A stretch of DNA of 45,346 nt from Ignavibacteriales bacterium (GTDB lineage: Bacteria > Bacteroidota > Ignavibacteria > Ignavibacteriales > Ignavibacteriaceae): the NCBI GenBank assembly GCA_012517155.1, contig JAAYVN010000049.1:1-45346 (forward strand). Direction: 5' to 3'. This document shows, in pieces, positions 16,519-25,138 of this stretch (the first letter of the stretch is position 1; each line of letters begins with the position of its first letter). The notes under the pieces were generated by a model. That model made no database searches. It was not told the DNA's origin and saw only the letters and a program-made list of their open reading frames with translations. Position numbers and translations under genes: made by a program.

Positions 16519-18108
16519 TTGGAAAAGGACCAAAATACTAAAAGAACGGATGGAATTACAGCCGAAGAAAACGGGAACGGAAACGGCGAAAATCTGGATG
16601 AACTGTTAGATCTTGACAAGCACAGGTTATCAGTAATTCCCACCAAAAAGTCTACGCCAACCGAAAGATGGATGAAGTACTTGGGATTTCCTGTTGCTAT
16701 AGTATTATTCATCTGGCTATATTATATGCCTGCGCCGGCTGGGCTCTCATCATCAGGACAGGCTGTAATTGCAAGTTTTATATTTGCGCTTGTGCTTTGG
16801 ATCTCAGAAGCAATACCAACCCATGTGACTTCTCTGCTATTAATGGTAATGCTCGTATTCCTGGATGGATGGGGTATGAAAAATGTACTTGGAGTACTGG
16901 GATTTGATGTAATATGGTTGAACGTTATGGCATTTATTCTAAGTTCGCTTCTGGTCAAAACCAATATTGCTAAGAGAATAGCTTTAACCTTAATAGTGAA
17001 ATTTGGACATAGTGCCTTGCCGATGTTACTTGCATTTATCCTGCTTCAACTTGCATTAGCTCCTTTGATTCCGGCTACTGCGGCCAGAACCGTGATAACA
17101 CTGCCAATTATGTTAATAGTTGCGGCAATCTATGGCTCGACCTCAGAAAAGGCAAATAATTTTGGAAGAAATCTTTTTCTACAAAATTTAATAAGTATAA
17201 ACATTTTTTCTTCAGGTTTTATGACCGGTAGTACAGCCAATTTAATAGCCATAGCCTTTATCTTTTCGATGTCCGGACATAAGGTTTACTACACAGATTG
17301 GATGTTTGCAAATTTACCGGTGGTTCTCGCGACGATGTTATTAGCCTGGATATTGGGTCCGAAACTATTATTCAAACTTCAGAAAAAGGAAAATAAGCCA
17401 GCTGTAAAAGGGGGAATTGAAGTGATGAAAAAACAGTTGACCGATATGGGGAAAATGAGCAAACTTGAGATAAAGGGAGCATTAATTTTCGGTTTGGTGA
17501 TTTTTCTGTGGGTAACCGACCGTTTTCATATGAGTATGTTTGGGTTTGAAGTAAATGCAGTTATGGCTGCCATGGTGGGGGGAATTATAACTTTAATGCC
17601 GAAAGTCGGAATACTTAAGTGGAATGAAGCCGATATACCGTGGCATCTGATGTTGTTCAGTGCTGGCGCTTATGCAGGAGGACTTGCATTAAATGATACC
17701 GGAGCTGCAACCTGGGCAGTTCAATCATTATTTACAATAATAAATTTTGATAAGAATGTTAATTTCTGGGTGCTCTATACAGTTGTAATCGCAGTCATGA
17801 TGTATTCACATCTTGTTTTTACTTCAAAAACTATGAGAACTATTATATTAATTCCGTTCATTATTGCCTTGGCGAATGAGTTGGGAATTGACCCAATCGC
17901 TCTTGCACTCCCGGCAGCATTCACAATTGACTGGGTAGTGGGACTGCCAATCAGCGCAAAACCAAATGTTATTCTTTTTACGACAGGGCAGTATTCAGTA
18001 CTGGACAACCTGAAGTATTGTATAATAATAGCTACTATCGGAGTTGTGCTTCTAGTTATAGCCGGGATGACCTGGTTCAGCTTTTTAGGAATAACACCAT
18101 CGCTGTGA
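16519..18108 (+). CDS. DASS/SLC13-family anion:sodium symporter
   Basis: Polytopic transporter of 529 residues with about eleven to twelve helices, of the divalent anion:Na+ symporter family. GSTANLI (about 237-243) and the C-terminal ISAKPNVI correspond to the two substrate/sodium loops usually written SNT. A charged N-terminal tail of about 50 residues (Asn-Gly-rich, ENGNGNGEN) precedes the first helix. The start is TTG at 16519, with an in-frame stop just upstream; an internal ATG at codon 52 is an alternative. DASS members carry dicarboxylates or sulfate, and fungal relatives carry phosphate. Placement between CYTH genes and a PiT permease suggests phosphate or a related anion. Confidence 0.9.
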   Translation: MEKDQNTKRTDGITAEENGNGNGENLDELLDLDKHRLSVIPTKKSTPTERWMKYLGFPVAIVLFIWLYYMPAPAGLSSSGQAVIASFIFALVLWISEAIPTHVTSLLLMVMLVFLDGWGMKNVLGVLGFDVIWLNVMAFILSSLLVKTNIAKRIALTLIVKFGHSALPMLLAFILLQLALAPLIPATAARTVITLPIMLIVAAIYGSTSEKANNFGRNLFLQNLISINIFSSGFMTGSTANLIAIAFIFSMSGHKVYYTDWMFANLPVVLATMLLAWILGPKLLFKLQKKENKPAVKGGIEVMKKQLTDMGKMSKLEIKGALIFGLVIFLWVTDRFHMSMFGFEVNAVMAAMVGGIITLMPKVGILKWNEADIPWHLMLFSAGAYAGGLALNDTGAATWAVQSLFTIINFDKNVNFWVLYTVVIAVMMYSHLVFTSKTMRTIILIPFIIALANELGIDPIALALPAAFTIDWVVGLPISAKPNVILFTTGQYSVLDNLKYCIIIATIGVVLLVIAGMTWFSFLGITPSL

Positions 18109-18112
18109 CGTT

Positions 18113-18835
18113 ATGATTAAGTTAATTTACATATTAGTGATGGTTTTTTTCGCCTCTGCAAGCGGCCAAGTGATTAACCACTTTAAGGAAAAAATTTATC
18201 TTAGTGAAAACGGAAAGACGGAAGTCAATTGGGAAATTGAATATATAAATGAGTCACACGCAGAGAGATTATTATTACCTTGGAATTTTAATGATGCAAA
18301 ACTATCTGATGAAATTGAATACAGTTATGAAAAAGATAAGGGGAAGGAGCTAAAAGGAGAATTAGTAAATATTAACTCGAATTATTTTGTATCAGTGCTT
18401 TTAGACTCTACTCAAACAAGATTAAAACTTGAGATCGAATTCGAGATTGAGGATTTTTTCAATATTTCAGAACAAAAAAAGAAAGATTTTGGTAATTACA
18501 GTATAAAAGTTGTTTTTGCAAACAGTTGTGTTGCTAGAATCAAAAAGTATGAATCATCAATATTTTTGCCTGAAAAATATCTGGTTAGCGCTGTAACAGA
18601 ATCTCTTCCTGAACAAAAATCGGAAGAGTCAATCCCACCATATAAACTCTTCAGAGAAAATGGTAAAAACGGAATAAAACTGACTGCCGAGGAGGTTAAA
18701 CTAGGTGGAAATACATTATTGGAATTCAAATTTAAATCTGAAGAAAAAAGTAATATCTTTTTAATTATTCTGATAGTCTCAGGAATACTTTACTTAGTAT
18801 TTTTCAGAGATATTCTTAAAAGCGGAAAGAAGTAG
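18113..18835 (+). CDS. Unknown exported protein with C-terminal membrane anchor
   Basis: Protein of 240 residues that I do not recognise. It has an N-terminal signal (about 1-18, ending ASGQ), an extracytoplasmic region of about 190 residues rich in charged beta-strand-like segments, and a C-terminal helix (about 214-233) followed by a basic tail, giving a type I membrane topology. It begins four bases after the DASS stop, and its TAG stop overlaps the GTG start of the DUF47 gene, so it is translationally linked to both. It may be an accessory subunit of one of the transporters. Confidence 0.8.
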   Translation: MIKLIYILVMVFFASASGQVINHFKEKIYLSENGKTEVNWEIEYINESHAERLLLPWNFNDAKLSDEIEYSYEKDKGKELKGELVNINSNYFVSVLLDSTQTRLKLEIEFEIEDFFNISEQKKKDFGNYSIKVVFANSCVARIKKYESSIFLPEKYLVSAVTESLPEQKSEESIPPYKLFRENGKNGIKLTAEEVKLGGNTLLEFKFKSEEKSNIFLIILIVSGILYLVFFRDILKSGKK

Positions 18836-19473
18836 TGTTTTTTAATAAAACAAAAAAAATAGAAGCCCAGATCGATGAATATCTTGATTTAGTGGTAAAA
18901 GGAGGACTGGTTTTTAAGCTGGGATTAAGATCATATATTGAAAACAGAGAGGCAGAATTTGAAGGGCATTTAACAGACCTGCGGAATATAGAAGAACGAG
19001 CTGATGAATTAAGAAGAAATATCGAAATAAAGTTATATACTAGAACATTAATCCCGGAGTCAAGGGGCGATGTTTTAGGTCTGTTGGAAAGTTGTGATAA
19101 GGTTCTAAACATAACCACGGAAACATTATTAGAATTCTCCGTTGAGATACCAAAAATTTTGCCCGAACTCTATTCCGGATTTATACAACTTGGTGATATG
19201 GCCGTAAATTGTATTGAAAATACGGTAAGGGGGATAAGATCTTATTTTAAAAATATTGATGCCGTAAGAGATTATATTATTAAGGTGCAATTCTATAAGA
19301 AAGAAACTAATAAAATTGCAGAAGGGATAAAGAGAACTGTTTTCCGCACCGATAATAGATTGAGTGAGAAAATTCACATACGTTATTTTTCATTTCATAT
19401 TGAAAGAATAGCCGAAGAGTCAGAGGATGTATGTGACAGATTGAGCATTGCAACGATTAAAAGGTTTGAATAG
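18835..19473 (+). CDS. DUF47 (PhoU-like) protein
   Basis: All-helical cytoplasmic protein of 212 residues of the DUF47/PhoU-like family, companions of PiT phosphate permeases. The pattern of acidic heptads, including NIEERADELRRNIE (about 50-63) and ERIAEESEDVCDRL near the C-terminus, supplies the metal-binding E/D-rich motifs of the fold. The start is GTG at 18835, overlapping the previous stop (TAGTG), and the stop lies two bases before the permease start. It probably regulates the permease. In the second PiT system of this window, a comparable domain is fused to the permease. Confidence 0.92.
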   Translation: MFFNKTKKIEAQIDEYLDLVVKGGLVFKLGLRSYIENREAEFEGHLTDLRNIEERADELRRNIEIKLYTRTLIPESRGDVLGLLESCDKVLNITTETLLEFSVEIPKILPELYSGFIQLGDMAVNCIENTVRGIRSYFKNIDAVRDYIIKVQFYKKETNKIAEGIKRTVFRTDNRLSEKIHIRYFSFHIERIAEESEDVCDRLSIATIKRFE

Positions 19474-19475
19474 AT

Positions 19476-20948
19476 TTGAGTCTTTCAGTATGGTTTTTTA
19501 TATGCAGCGGTCTTTTTCTAGGTTGGTCATTAGGTGCTAATCATGCAGTAAATGTTTTTGGTACTGCAGTTACTTCGAGAATGCTTAAGTTCAAAACGGC
19601 AGCATTAATAGGAGGAATATTTGCAGTTCTTGGCGCGATATTAAGCGGAGGGGGCACAACAGAGACATTAAACAATCTTGGGGGAATAAATGCTATAGCG
19701 GGAAGTTTTACAGTAGCTCTTGCAGTCGGAATTTCAATAACCTGGATGACAAAAGCCAAGCTACCTGTTTCTACTTCGCAAGCTGTAATAGGCGCGATTA
19801 TAGGTTGGAATTTATTTACTGGAACACCCACTGACTTATCCTCGCTCTTTAAGATATTTATTAGTTGGGTTATAAGTCCTGTAATAGCTGGCATATTTGC
19901 TTTTTTAATTTTCGTTCTGATAAAAAAAACAATATTAAAGCAGCGTATTCACTTGTTATTACTTGACAATTACACAAGAACTGGATTAATTGTAGTAGGT
20001 GCGCTCGCTTCTTATTCGCTGGGCGCAAATAATATAGCGAATGTAATGGGGATGTTTGTATCGGCTTCAGGATTTGAGGATATCTTAACTCCGTACTTTA
20101 CAATTTCCGGTACACAGCAGTTATTTTTTCTGGGAGGTGTTTCGATTGCCGCAGGTATGATGACCTATGGCGAAAAAGTAATGGCAACGGTAGGAAAAGA
20201 TTTATATAAAATCTCCCCCATTACAGGATTTACTATTGTTTTAGCCGAGTTCCTTGTCCTGACAATGTTTACATCAAAGGAACTTGAGAGTGTTCTTATT
20301 AGTTTGAATTTACCAACGATACCGTTAGTGCCTCTATCCACTACCCAGGCATTTATAGGAGCAGTTATCGGAGTTGGTCTGGCAAAAGATCCTGCATCAA
20401 TTAACTTTCGGGTATTCAGGAAAATCACTCTTGGTTGGGTGCTTGCACCATTAATAGCAGGAATAATTTCTTTTGTATCCCTGTTTTTCGTTCAGAATGT
20501 GTTTGAGCAGAAAGTTATTAATCCTGTGCCTTACAGAATCAGTGATTCTGTTCTTGATAAGTTAAAAAGTGATGGTGTGCCTACTCAGTCAATTTTAGAT
20601 ATGAAAGGTATAGAATTCGATAACAAAAAAACATTCAGGAATGAGCTTTTAGAAAGATATGATTTTAATAATTCACAGTTATTTATTCTCTTTAAATATG
20701 CTATAGTAGACTCATTCTATATTGATACTTTAAAGTTAAGCAATGATATCAAAGCGGAATTGACCGCAGCTCAGTTTGAAAAAATTAAATCACTGCAAAA
20801 CAGATCATTCAGTTATAAACACGAGTTTGAGAAGAGTCTATTCCACAGGGATTCCATATGGAACGATACAAGGAACAGATTTTCCGAAAAAGAAACTAAA
20901 GGAAGAAAAAATAAATTGGAACAAATATTCAGAATTAATACATTTTAA
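19476..20948 (+). CDS. PiT-family inorganic phosphate permease with C-terminal soluble extension
   Basis: Phosphate:cation symporter of 490 residues. The two inverted PiT repeats are clear: GANHAVNVFGTAV (20-32) with VSTSQAVIGAIIG (98-110), then GANNIANVMG (183-192) with LSTTQAFIGAVIG. In the usual signature the residue after GAN is Asp; here it is His in the first repeat and Asn in the second. Helices end near residue 355, and a charged helical tail of about 135 residues follows. The start is TTG, two bases after the DUF47 stop, with AAAAGG upstream. The transported ion is probably phosphate, but the altered signature leaves room for another anion or cation. Confidence 0.92.
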   Translation: MSLSVWFFICSGLFLGWSLGANHAVNVFGTAVTSRMLKFKTAALIGGIFAVLGAILSGGGTTETLNNLGGINAIAGSFTVALAVGISITWMTKAKLPVSTSQAVIGAIIGWNLFTGTPTDLSSLFKIFISWVISPVIAGIFAFLIFVLIKKTILKQRIHLLLLDNYTRTGLIVVGALASYSLGANNIANVMGMFVSASGFEDILTPYFTISGTQQLFFLGGVSIAAGMMTYGEKVMATVGKDLYKISPITGFTIVLAEFLVLTMFTSKELESVLISLNLPTIPLVPLSTTQAFIGAVIGVGLAKDPASINFRVFRKITLGWVLAPLIAGIISFVSLFFVQNVFEQKVINPVPYRISDSVLDKLKSDGVPTQSILDMKGIEFDNKKTFRNELLERYDFNNSQLFILFKYAIVDSFYIDTLKLSNDIKAELTAAQFEKIKSLQNRSFSYKHEFEKSLFHRDSIWNDTRNRFSEKETKGRKNKLEQIFRINTF

Positions 20949-20978
20949 ATAACTAATTATTCATTTAATGGAGAAAAC

Positions 20979-22217
20979 ATGAAAAAAATACTTATGCTTC
21001 TTGTAATTTTTGCTTTTGCTGTAAATGCACAGGACTCGAAGGTTCCCGGAGGTGATTATAAAGCTCCCCTGAAATCAGAGATCAGAAATGGTAAAATGAT
21101 TTTTGCCAGTGATGACGGCAAATTTAGCTGGTGGTTTGATGCCAGAATACAGTTTGATGCTGCAATGTATTTCGAGAATAAAAATCCGTTAAGCAACGGT
21201 TCCCTTTTCAGACGAAATACTTTTGCAGTTAAAGCCACTTTGTGGGAGGACTGGCAGGCTGAATGGGATATTGATGTTTCGGAAAATGTACTTGATCTTA
21301 GAGATATGTTCATTAAATATTCATTCCCCGGTACCAATTTATCTCTTAGAGCCGGTAACTTTAAGGAACCAATTGGCATGGAGCGATTGAACAGTTCAAG
21401 GTTACTGACTTTCCTTGAGAGAACAGCTATCACAAATGCTATCGCATTGGGAAGAAGAGCTGGTTTTGAAGCAAGATACTTTACTGATTATGGACAGATA
21501 ACGGCTGCGATAATGGGACATGAATTGGGAACAAAAATCGACAAAGGGACTCAGGACGAGGGTTTCTCAACAAATTTACGTTTGTCCTTAGCACCAATAA
21601 ACAAACATGGATTTAATTTGCATGTTGGTGCAGCTGGCTCATACAAGATCCCGGAAGTAACCGCTGAAGTTGGGAAAAATGGTATAGAAATAAATGCACG
21701 AACTGAATCTTATGTGTTCGATCCTAAATTTTTACATACCGGTGATATTCTTAATGTTAACTACTACAATCGTTATGGACTTGAATTAGCTTTTATTACC
21801 GGACCATTATTAGTATACGGCGAATGGCTTGGTACTTCCATCTACAGATGGGATCTCCCGACAGTGAATTTAAGAGGCGGATATGCAACCGCATCTTATA
21901 TGTTAACTGGTGAAACCCGTTATTATTATGTCGACGAGGGTGAAATTGGTGCCCCGGAAGAACCAAAAAGCAAATGGGGTGCACTTGAACTGGCAGCCAG
22001 ATTCAGTTATACGAACTTAAATGATATACCTGCTGGAATAAAGGGTGGAATGTCGCGTCAGTATATGTTTGGTCTGAACTATTATCCAAATATGAACATA
22101 AAATTGCAATTCAACTATTCAATACTTAACCTTGATGAATTTGCAACAAGCAAGGGAAGACTCAACGGAGATGACGATCATTCTTTTGTACAAATGAGAT
22201 TCCAGGCATCATTATAA
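20979..22217 (+). CDS. OprO/OprP-type phosphate-selective porin
   Basis: Outer-membrane beta-barrel of 412 residues, porin O/P family. It has a signal peptide of about 17 residues (ending VNAQ), then amphipathic strands with the family's recognisable FRRNTFAVKATLWEDWQAE and LRAGNFKEPIGMERL segments, and an aromatic C-terminal residue pattern (HSFVQMRFQASL). OprP is a Pseudomonas porin induced by phosphate starvation. GGAG precedes the ATG at eight bases. It is 30 bp after the PiT gene, the largest gap in the operon so far, and together they form a complete outer- and inner-membrane route for the anion. Confidence 0.92.
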   Translation: MKKILMLLVIFAFAVNAQDSKVPGGDYKAPLKSEIRNGKMIFASDDGKFSWWFDARIQFDAAMYFENKNPLSNGSLFRRNTFAVKATLWEDWQAEWDIDVSENVLDLRDMFIKYSFPGTNLSLRAGNFKEPIGMERLNSSRLLTFLERTAITNAIALGRRAGFEARYFTDYGQITAAIMGHELGTKIDKGTQDEGFSTNLRLSLAPINKHGFNLHVGAAGSYKIPEVTAEVGKNGIEINARTESYVFDPKFLHTGDILNVNYYNRYGLELAFITGPLLVYGEWLGTSIYRWDLPTVNLRGGYATASYMLTGETRYYYVDEGEIGAPEEPKSKWGALELAARFSYTNLNDIPAGIKGGMSRQYMFGLNYYPNMNIKLQFNYSILNLDEFATSKGRLNGDDDHSFVQMRFQASL

Positions 22218-22229
22218 AAAGGAGTTAAT

Positions 22230-23141
22230 ATGAAAAAGAATTTAATTTTAATTTTAGCAATTTTTTCAATAATATTCATGTCGTGCTCACGGGATAATCC
22301 TAATCCGGTTGTTCCACCAGCACCGCCTTCAATCATTGTCAAGATTAATGAAGTCTATTCACGAGGAACAACAGATGCTCCGGATTGGATTGAGATATTC
22401 AACAGTAGTACTATAGCAGTGGATTTATCCGGATACAAGATTTATGATGCGGGTGGATTGACAAGTGCAAAGCCAAAGAAAGAAATACCCGCAGGTACGG
22501 TATTACAGCCAAACAGCTGGTTTGTTATAGTGGTTGATGATACAACCGCTAGTGGGTTTGGACTTTCCTCGGGTGGTGAGACTGTATACTTGGATAATGC
22601 CAGTGGTACTATGATTGATTCGCTTATGTTTCCAGCCTTGGGAACGGATACTTCTTATGGAAGAAAACCTGATGGCAGCAATACATTGGAAAAGCTCTTC
22701 CCTTTTACAAAGGGAACGGCTAACGGTACAGGTAATACTCAAAAGATTATTGTTTTAAACGAAGCTTACAGCCGTGGAACAACAGAAGCTCCGGATTGGG
22801 TGGAAATTTATAATGCTTCTGATTTTTCGGTAGATATTAGTGCTTACAAAATTTATGATCCGGGTGGACAATCAGGTGCAAAGGAAAAGAAGGGGTTCCC
22901 TGCAGGAACAGTAATTCCAGCAAAAGGTTGGTTTGTTATTGTTGTTGATGATGCTTCGGCTAGCGGATTCGGACTTTCAAGTGCTGGCGATCAAATCTGG
23001 CTTGAAGATGGTACGGGTACAAAAATTGATTCTGTTTCTCATCCGGCTATGGATATTAACCAGTCGTATGGTAGATATCCTGACGGTTCGGCTAATTGGA
23101 AGCTTAGTCCTATGAGTCGCGGAACAGCAAATAATCCCTAA
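22230..23141 (+). CDS. Lipoprotein with two lamin-tail domains
   Basis: Lipoprotein of 303 residues, lipobox Cys at 19 (FMSC), followed by a Pro-rich linker (NPVVPPAPP). Two lamin-tail domains (LTD) cover about 36-165 and 172-300. Each starts with a NE-Y-SRGTT-APDW-EI-N motif, has a GYKIYD or AYKIYD strand and a DDT/DDASASGFGLSS stretch, and ends with SYGR-PDGS. LTDs are Ig-like beta-sandwiches used for surface or ligand attachment; in bacteria they are often attached to secreted nucleases and phosphatases. No enzyme domain is present. It is 12 bp after the porin. Its own repeats and those of the third gene downstream are very similar, indicating duplication. Confidence 0.9.
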   Translation: MKKNLILILAIFSIIFMSCSRDNPNPVVPPAPPSIIVKINEVYSRGTTDAPDWIEIFNSSTIAVDLSGYKIYDAGGLTSAKPKKEIPAGTVLQPNSWFVIVVDDTTASGFGLSSGGETVYLDNASGTMIDSLMFPALGTDTSYGRKPDGSNTLEKLFPFTKGTANGTGNTQKIIVLNEAYSRGTTEAPDWVEIYNASDFSVDISAYKIYDPGGQSGAKEKKGFPAGTVIPAKGWFVIVVDDASASGFGLSSAGDQIWLEDGTGTKIDSVSHPAMDINQSYGRYPDGSANWKLSPMSRGTANNP

Positions 23142-23145
23142 AAGG

Positions 23146-23925
23146 ATGAATTTAAGTTCAGAACATACTTACTCTGGTATCCGGTTCATTATCCTTGTTG
23201 CATCATTATTGCTAATTGCTGGTTGCAACAGAGATGAACCGGGTACTATTCCCCCACCAGGCCCTGTTGTAAAGGGACTTGAGATAGTTTCCACACTTTC
23301 AATAAGTGTTTCGGAACCGTCAGCGCTTGCATTTAACCATATTGATTCAACTCTATACACAGTATCGGACGGAAACGCCGCTTATTACAAATTTAATTTT
23401 AACGGAATGATACTTGCAACAATTCCTATCTCGGGTTCAGATCTTGAGGGTATTGTTTTATCTCAAAACTGTGATACGATCTATGTGGTGCAGGAAGCAA
23501 AGCAACTTGTAACCGCCTTTAGACCCGATGGCACATTGCTTAATTCATTTCCCGTGAAAGTAGCAACAAGCATTAGCTCAAGTCTTGAAGGTATCACCAT
23601 TGATAATCACGGTAATCTGGTTGTAATTAATGAAAAGGACCCAATGATGGTTCTTAAATTTAATAAAACCTCAGAAATATTTAGAAAAACGCTATCTTAT
23701 TCTTTAGATATTTCCGATATTTGTTATGACAAATTAACTAATTGTTTTTGGATAGTTAGTGATGAATCAAGAACCGTATTAAAACTATCTGAGACATTTG
23801 AGTTGATAGCCACCTATACCATTAATGTTCCCAAAGCAGAAGGAATTCTGGTTTTAGGAGATAAGATTTACATAGTTAGTGATTCAGAATCGAAAATGTA
23901 CGTTTTTAAGAAACCATCAAATTAA
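23146..23925 (+). CDS. SdiA-regulated-type beta-propeller lipoprotein
   Basis: Lipoprotein of 259 residues, lipobox Cys at 27 (LIAGC), with a Pro-rich linker. The body is a beta-propeller of the SdiA-regulated (YjiK-like) family: repeated blades such as EPSALAFNHIDSTLYTVSD, GSDLEGIVLSQNCDTIYVV and SSLEGITIDNHGNLVVINE carry Asp and Glu at the central pore. The family is a structural relative of phytase-type propellers, but catalytic function is not established, and I see no diagnostic phytase residues. It starts four bases after the LTD lipoprotein, so the two are translated together. A role in phosphate ester binding or hydrolysis is a hypothesis. Confidence 0.85.
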   Translation: MNLSSEHTYSGIRFIILVASLLLIAGCNRDEPGTIPPPGPVVKGLEIVSTLSISVSEPSALAFNHIDSTLYTVSDGNAAYYKFNFNGMILATIPISGSDLEGIVLSQNCDTIYVVQEAKQLVTAFRPDGTLLNSFPVKVATSISSSLEGITIDNHGNLVVINEKDPMMVLKFNKTSEIFRKTLSYSLDISDICYDKLTNCFWIVSDESRTVLKLSETFELIATYTINVPKAEGILVLGDKIYIVSDSESKMYVFKKPSN

Positions 23926-23950
23926 TATTTATTTACTTAGGAGCACAGAT

Positions 23951-25093
23951 ATGAAGATTTCATACTTTTTAACTTTTTTAATTGCTGTAATTATCAGCAA
24001 TGTTTCTTTATCACAGGTAGTGATGAATGAGGCTTATTCACGTGGAATCCCAACAGATCCTGATTGGATTGAGATTTTCAATAATTCAGAAACGTCTCTG
24101 GATATAACCGGATATAAAATTTACGACAGTGGTGGACTAGCCGGCACGAAACCGAAAAAGCTGTTCCCTGCAGGTTCAGTTATACCTGCAAAAGGATTTC
24201 TTCTAATCGTAACAGACGATAGCGACGCAAGCGGATTTGGCATATCATCAGGTGGTGAAACCGTATGGCTCGAAAATGCTTCGGGAACCTTAATAGACAG
24301 TTTGGTAATCATGGCTATGTCTGAAACACAGTCGTGTAGTAGATATCCTGACGGCGGAACTGCTGTATTGGTTGATTTAATAACCAAGGGTATTACAAAC
24401 AATCGGGTTCTTATGAATGAAACTTATTCACGAGGAGTTCCAACCGATCCTGACTGGATTGAGATATTTAATCCGTCTTCTGCTTCGCTTGACATAACTG
24501 GTTATAAAATCTATGATAATGGTGGACAAGCAGGAACAAAACCAAAAAAATTATTTCCAGCAGGTTCTATCATCCCCTCAAAAGGATTCTTAGTTATTGT
24601 CACCGATGATGCTGATGCAAGTGGATTTGGTATTTCTTCAGGCGGCGAGAAAGTTTGGTTTGAAGATGCGAATGGTGTATTAATTGACAGCGTACAAATT
24701 GCTGCAATGGATACTAATCAATCTTTCGGTAGAAATCCTGACGGAGCATTTGCATGGATGTTGTTAAGTCCAAGAACCCCTGGTTCCTCGAACGTACTAA
24801 CTGATTTGGAGGATGAGGTTTCAGAAGTGAAACAATTCAAGCTTAACCAGAACTACCCGAATCCCTTCAATCCGACAACTACAGTAAGTTATTCATTGAA
24901 TGTTGGCAGCTTTGTTTCGCTAAAGGTTTTTGATATCCTGGGAAATGAAGTATTAAACTTGTTTAACAAACAACAGGATGCTGGAGATTACAAGATTATA
25001 TTTGACGGCAAAGGTCTATCCAGTGGAGTATATATTGTACGTTTAGAAGCCGGTACAAATGTTAACATAATTAAAATGAATCTAATAAAGTAA
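23951..25093 (+). CDS. T9SS-secreted protein with two lamin-tail domains
   Basis: Secreted protein of 380 residues. The ATG at 23951 (GGAG nine bases upstream) begins a good signal peptide (about 1-21); a longer frame reaches back to 23879 but lacks a signal. Two lamin-tail domains follow (about 24-150 and 155-280), close relatives of those in the LTD lipoprotein, with the shared NE-YSRG-PTDPDWIEIFN start. The C-terminus is a type IX sorting domain (about 300-380) with LNQNYPNPFNP and GLSSGVYIVRLEAG. It is the last gene before the terminator and is probably anchored to the cell surface. No catalytic residues are seen. Confidence 0.9.
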   Translation: MKISYFLTFLIAVIISNVSLSQVVMNEAYSRGIPTDPDWIEIFNNSETSLDITGYKIYDSGGLAGTKPKKLFPAGSVIPAKGFLLIVTDDSDASGFGISSGGETVWLENASGTLIDSLVIMAMSETQSCSRYPDGGTAVLVDLITKGITNNRVLMNETYSRGVPTDPDWIEIFNPSSASLDITGYKIYDNGGQAGTKPKKLFPAGSIIPSKGFLVIVTDDADASGFGISSGGEKVWFEDANGVLIDSVQIAAMDTNQSFGRNPDGAFAWMLLSPRTPGSSNVLTDLEDEVSEVKQFKLNQNYPNPFNPTTTVSYSLNVGSFVSLKVFDILGNEVLNLFNKQQDAGDYKIIFDGKGLSSGVYIVRLEAGTNVNIIKMNLIK

Positions 25094-25103
25094 TTCCATA
25101 CTA

Positions 25104-25138
25104 GATTAAAGGCGGGGAAACCCGCCTTTGATTTAATC
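25104..25138. terminator. Bidirectional terminator between convergent genes
   Basis: A perfect 9-bp stem, AAAGGCGGG / CCCGCCTTT, with a GAAA tetraloop (25108-25129), extended by GATT/AATC outside. It ends the plus-strand phosphate operon and overlaps the stop of the minus-strand M28 peptidase, so it probably serves both. Confidence 0.85.

Noticed and set aside
23879-23950. Longer start for the T9SS lamin-tail gene
   Set aside because: The extension overlaps the end of the previous gene and hides a good signal peptide that begins at 23951 with its own ribosome-binding site.
22340-24720. Repeated DNA that could be read as a mobile or CRISPR-like array
   Set aside because: The repeats are four coding lamin-tail domains in frame, diverged at synonymous sites; they are protein-domain duplications.
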